Below, piece by piece: positions 16,971-17,229 of a stretch of 17,229 nt of DNA. Numbering within the stretch: the first letter of the stretch is position 1; the number at the start of each line of letters is the position of its first letter. The notes below the pieces were generated by a model. That model saw nothing but the letters and a program-made list of their open reading frames with translations. It did no database searches and was not told the origin of the DNA. This DNA comes from CAZQYB01 sp964582985 (GTDB lineage: Bacteria; Planctomycetota; Phycisphaerae; Sedimentisphaerales; Anaerobacaceae), in NCBI GenBank assembly GCA_964582985.1, contig CAZOUM010000056.1, positions 1-17,229 on the forward strand, read 5' to 3'. The position numbers and the translations under genes were made by a program.

Positions 16971-17084
16971 ATTGTAAGTGATCTGTGTCTGCGTACTTGT
17001 CATAACAAGGCACCAGTTTTGCTGGTGTTCGCAGGCGCTGCCCCACAGGGCATTTTAACGATGCTTTGTGGGGCATTCCTTTTT
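16971..17084 (+). ncRNA. tracrRNA of the type II-C system
   Basis: The first 36 nt (16971-17006, ATTGTAAGTGATCTG...CATAAC) are an anti-repeat: against the CRISPR repeat they give 27 Watson-Crick pairs, 4 G-U pairs and 5 mismatches. The mismatches cluster at repeat positions 9, 10, 12 and 15, the bulge expected between lower and upper stems. AAGG then leads to a hairpin (CACCAG 17011-17016 with CTGGTG 17022-17027). A linker TTCGCAGGCGC follows, then a long terminal hairpin (17039-17075) and Ts. The order anti-repeat, AAGGC hairpin, GC-rich linker, TGCCCC...GGGGCA hairpin is that of Neisseria meningitidis tracrRNA. It is transcribed divergently from cas9. The 5' end is predicted from the promoter; the 3' end from the T-run. 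Confidence 0.93.
17039..17084 (+). terminator. Rho-independent terminator of tracrRNA
   Basis: TGCCCCACAGGGCAT (17039-17053) pairs along all 15 positions (two as G-U) with 17061-17075 around the 7-nt loop TTTAACG. TTCC and five Ts (17080-17084) follow. In related tracrRNAs this hairpin is also the 3' structural element bound by Cas9. Confidence 0.9.
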
Positions 17085-17229
17085 GCCATCCTACACAATA
17101 CCCAAAACAGCTACTCCCGTCAAAAAGAAAAATCCCCGCTTTCTTCTCTTATCTCCTGCTCTCCTGCTCTCCTGGGATCCTGCCCAATCAGCGAAATCTG
17201 CGATTAAAACTACCCGAAATTTGCTAATC
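17085..17229. other. Intergenic tail with pyrimidine-rich and repeat-like sequence
   Basis: No gene is visible in the last 145 bp. Positions about 17136-17175 are C/T-rich with CTCCTGCTCTCC units similar to those near 2968. The following AATCAGCGAAATCTGCGATT (17187-17206) has the look of a dispersed intergenic repeat seen in several genomes, but copies cannot be counted here. Confidence 0.45.

Noticed and set aside
16914..17207. 97-codon plus-strand ORF over the tracrRNA
   Set aside because: It spans the tracrRNA promoter, anti-repeat and terminator, which explain the sequence fully; it has no SD.
12608..17229. A fourth cas gene (csn2 or cas4) or an anti-CRISPR-like small gene
   Set aside because: The space around cas9, cas1 and cas2 is filled by the genes, a short repeat, the palindrome and tracrRNA; no additional ORF with an SD is visible, in keeping with subtype II-C.

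Overview
This window looks like a chromosomal piece of a planctomycete, most likely of the Phycisphaerae/Sedimentisphaerales type. The evidence is indirect: a very large secreted LamG/Fn3-like protein with dockerin-like 'GDLNRDC...ADDWLE' segments, a TPR protein ending in two RNA polymerase alpha-CTD-like modules, and a SpoIID-family lipoprotein. No rRNA, tRNA or taxonomic marker is present, so this placement is an inference.

Layout. Positions 1-155 are a heptamer satellite (ATCGAGC/ATCGAGT) interrupted by a small palindromic element. A minus-strand pair follows: the TPR/alpha-CTD protein (1494-2810), with a good sigma70-like promoter at 2901-2928, and downstream of it the SpoIID-like lipoprotein (166-1440). 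A pyrimidine-rich spacer and a strong intrinsic terminator (3172-3205) separate this pair from the 1824-residue secreted protein (3231-8705). After about 550 bp without a convincing gene comes a 219-residue membrane-anchored protein of unknown function (9258-9917, GTG start).

Positions 10001-17084 hold a complete, compact type II-C CRISPR-Cas locus. It contains a 40-repeat/39-spacer array (36-bp repeats, spacers mostly 30 bp), then cas2, cas1 and cas9 on the minus strand (transcribed cas9-cas1-cas2 toward the array), and a tracrRNA gene on the plus strand directly upstream of cas9 and divergent from it. The tracrRNA (about 16971-17084) starts with a 36-nt anti-repeat (27 Watson-Crick and 4 G-U pairs with the repeat), has a -35/-10 pair at the right distance, and ends in a 15-bp terminator hairpin. 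Its layout strongly resembles the Neisseria meningitidis tracrRNA. The repeats begin GTTGT and end TACAAT, as in Neisseria, and each may carry its own promoter. The array reads toward the cas operon, and a perfect 18-bp palindrome separates the two converging units.

How the parts should work together: Cas1-Cas2 insert spacers, tracrRNA pairs with crRNA repeats, and the 995-residue Cas9 (RuvC and HNH residues intact) cuts invading DNA. No csn2 or cas4 is present, which defines subtype II-C. The points most worth checking are the Neisseria-like tracrRNA, the apparent adaptation end facing cas2 with almost no leader, a C-terminal beta-clamp-like motif (QLELF) on Cas2, and a dispersed repeat that fills the cas1-cas2 gap.
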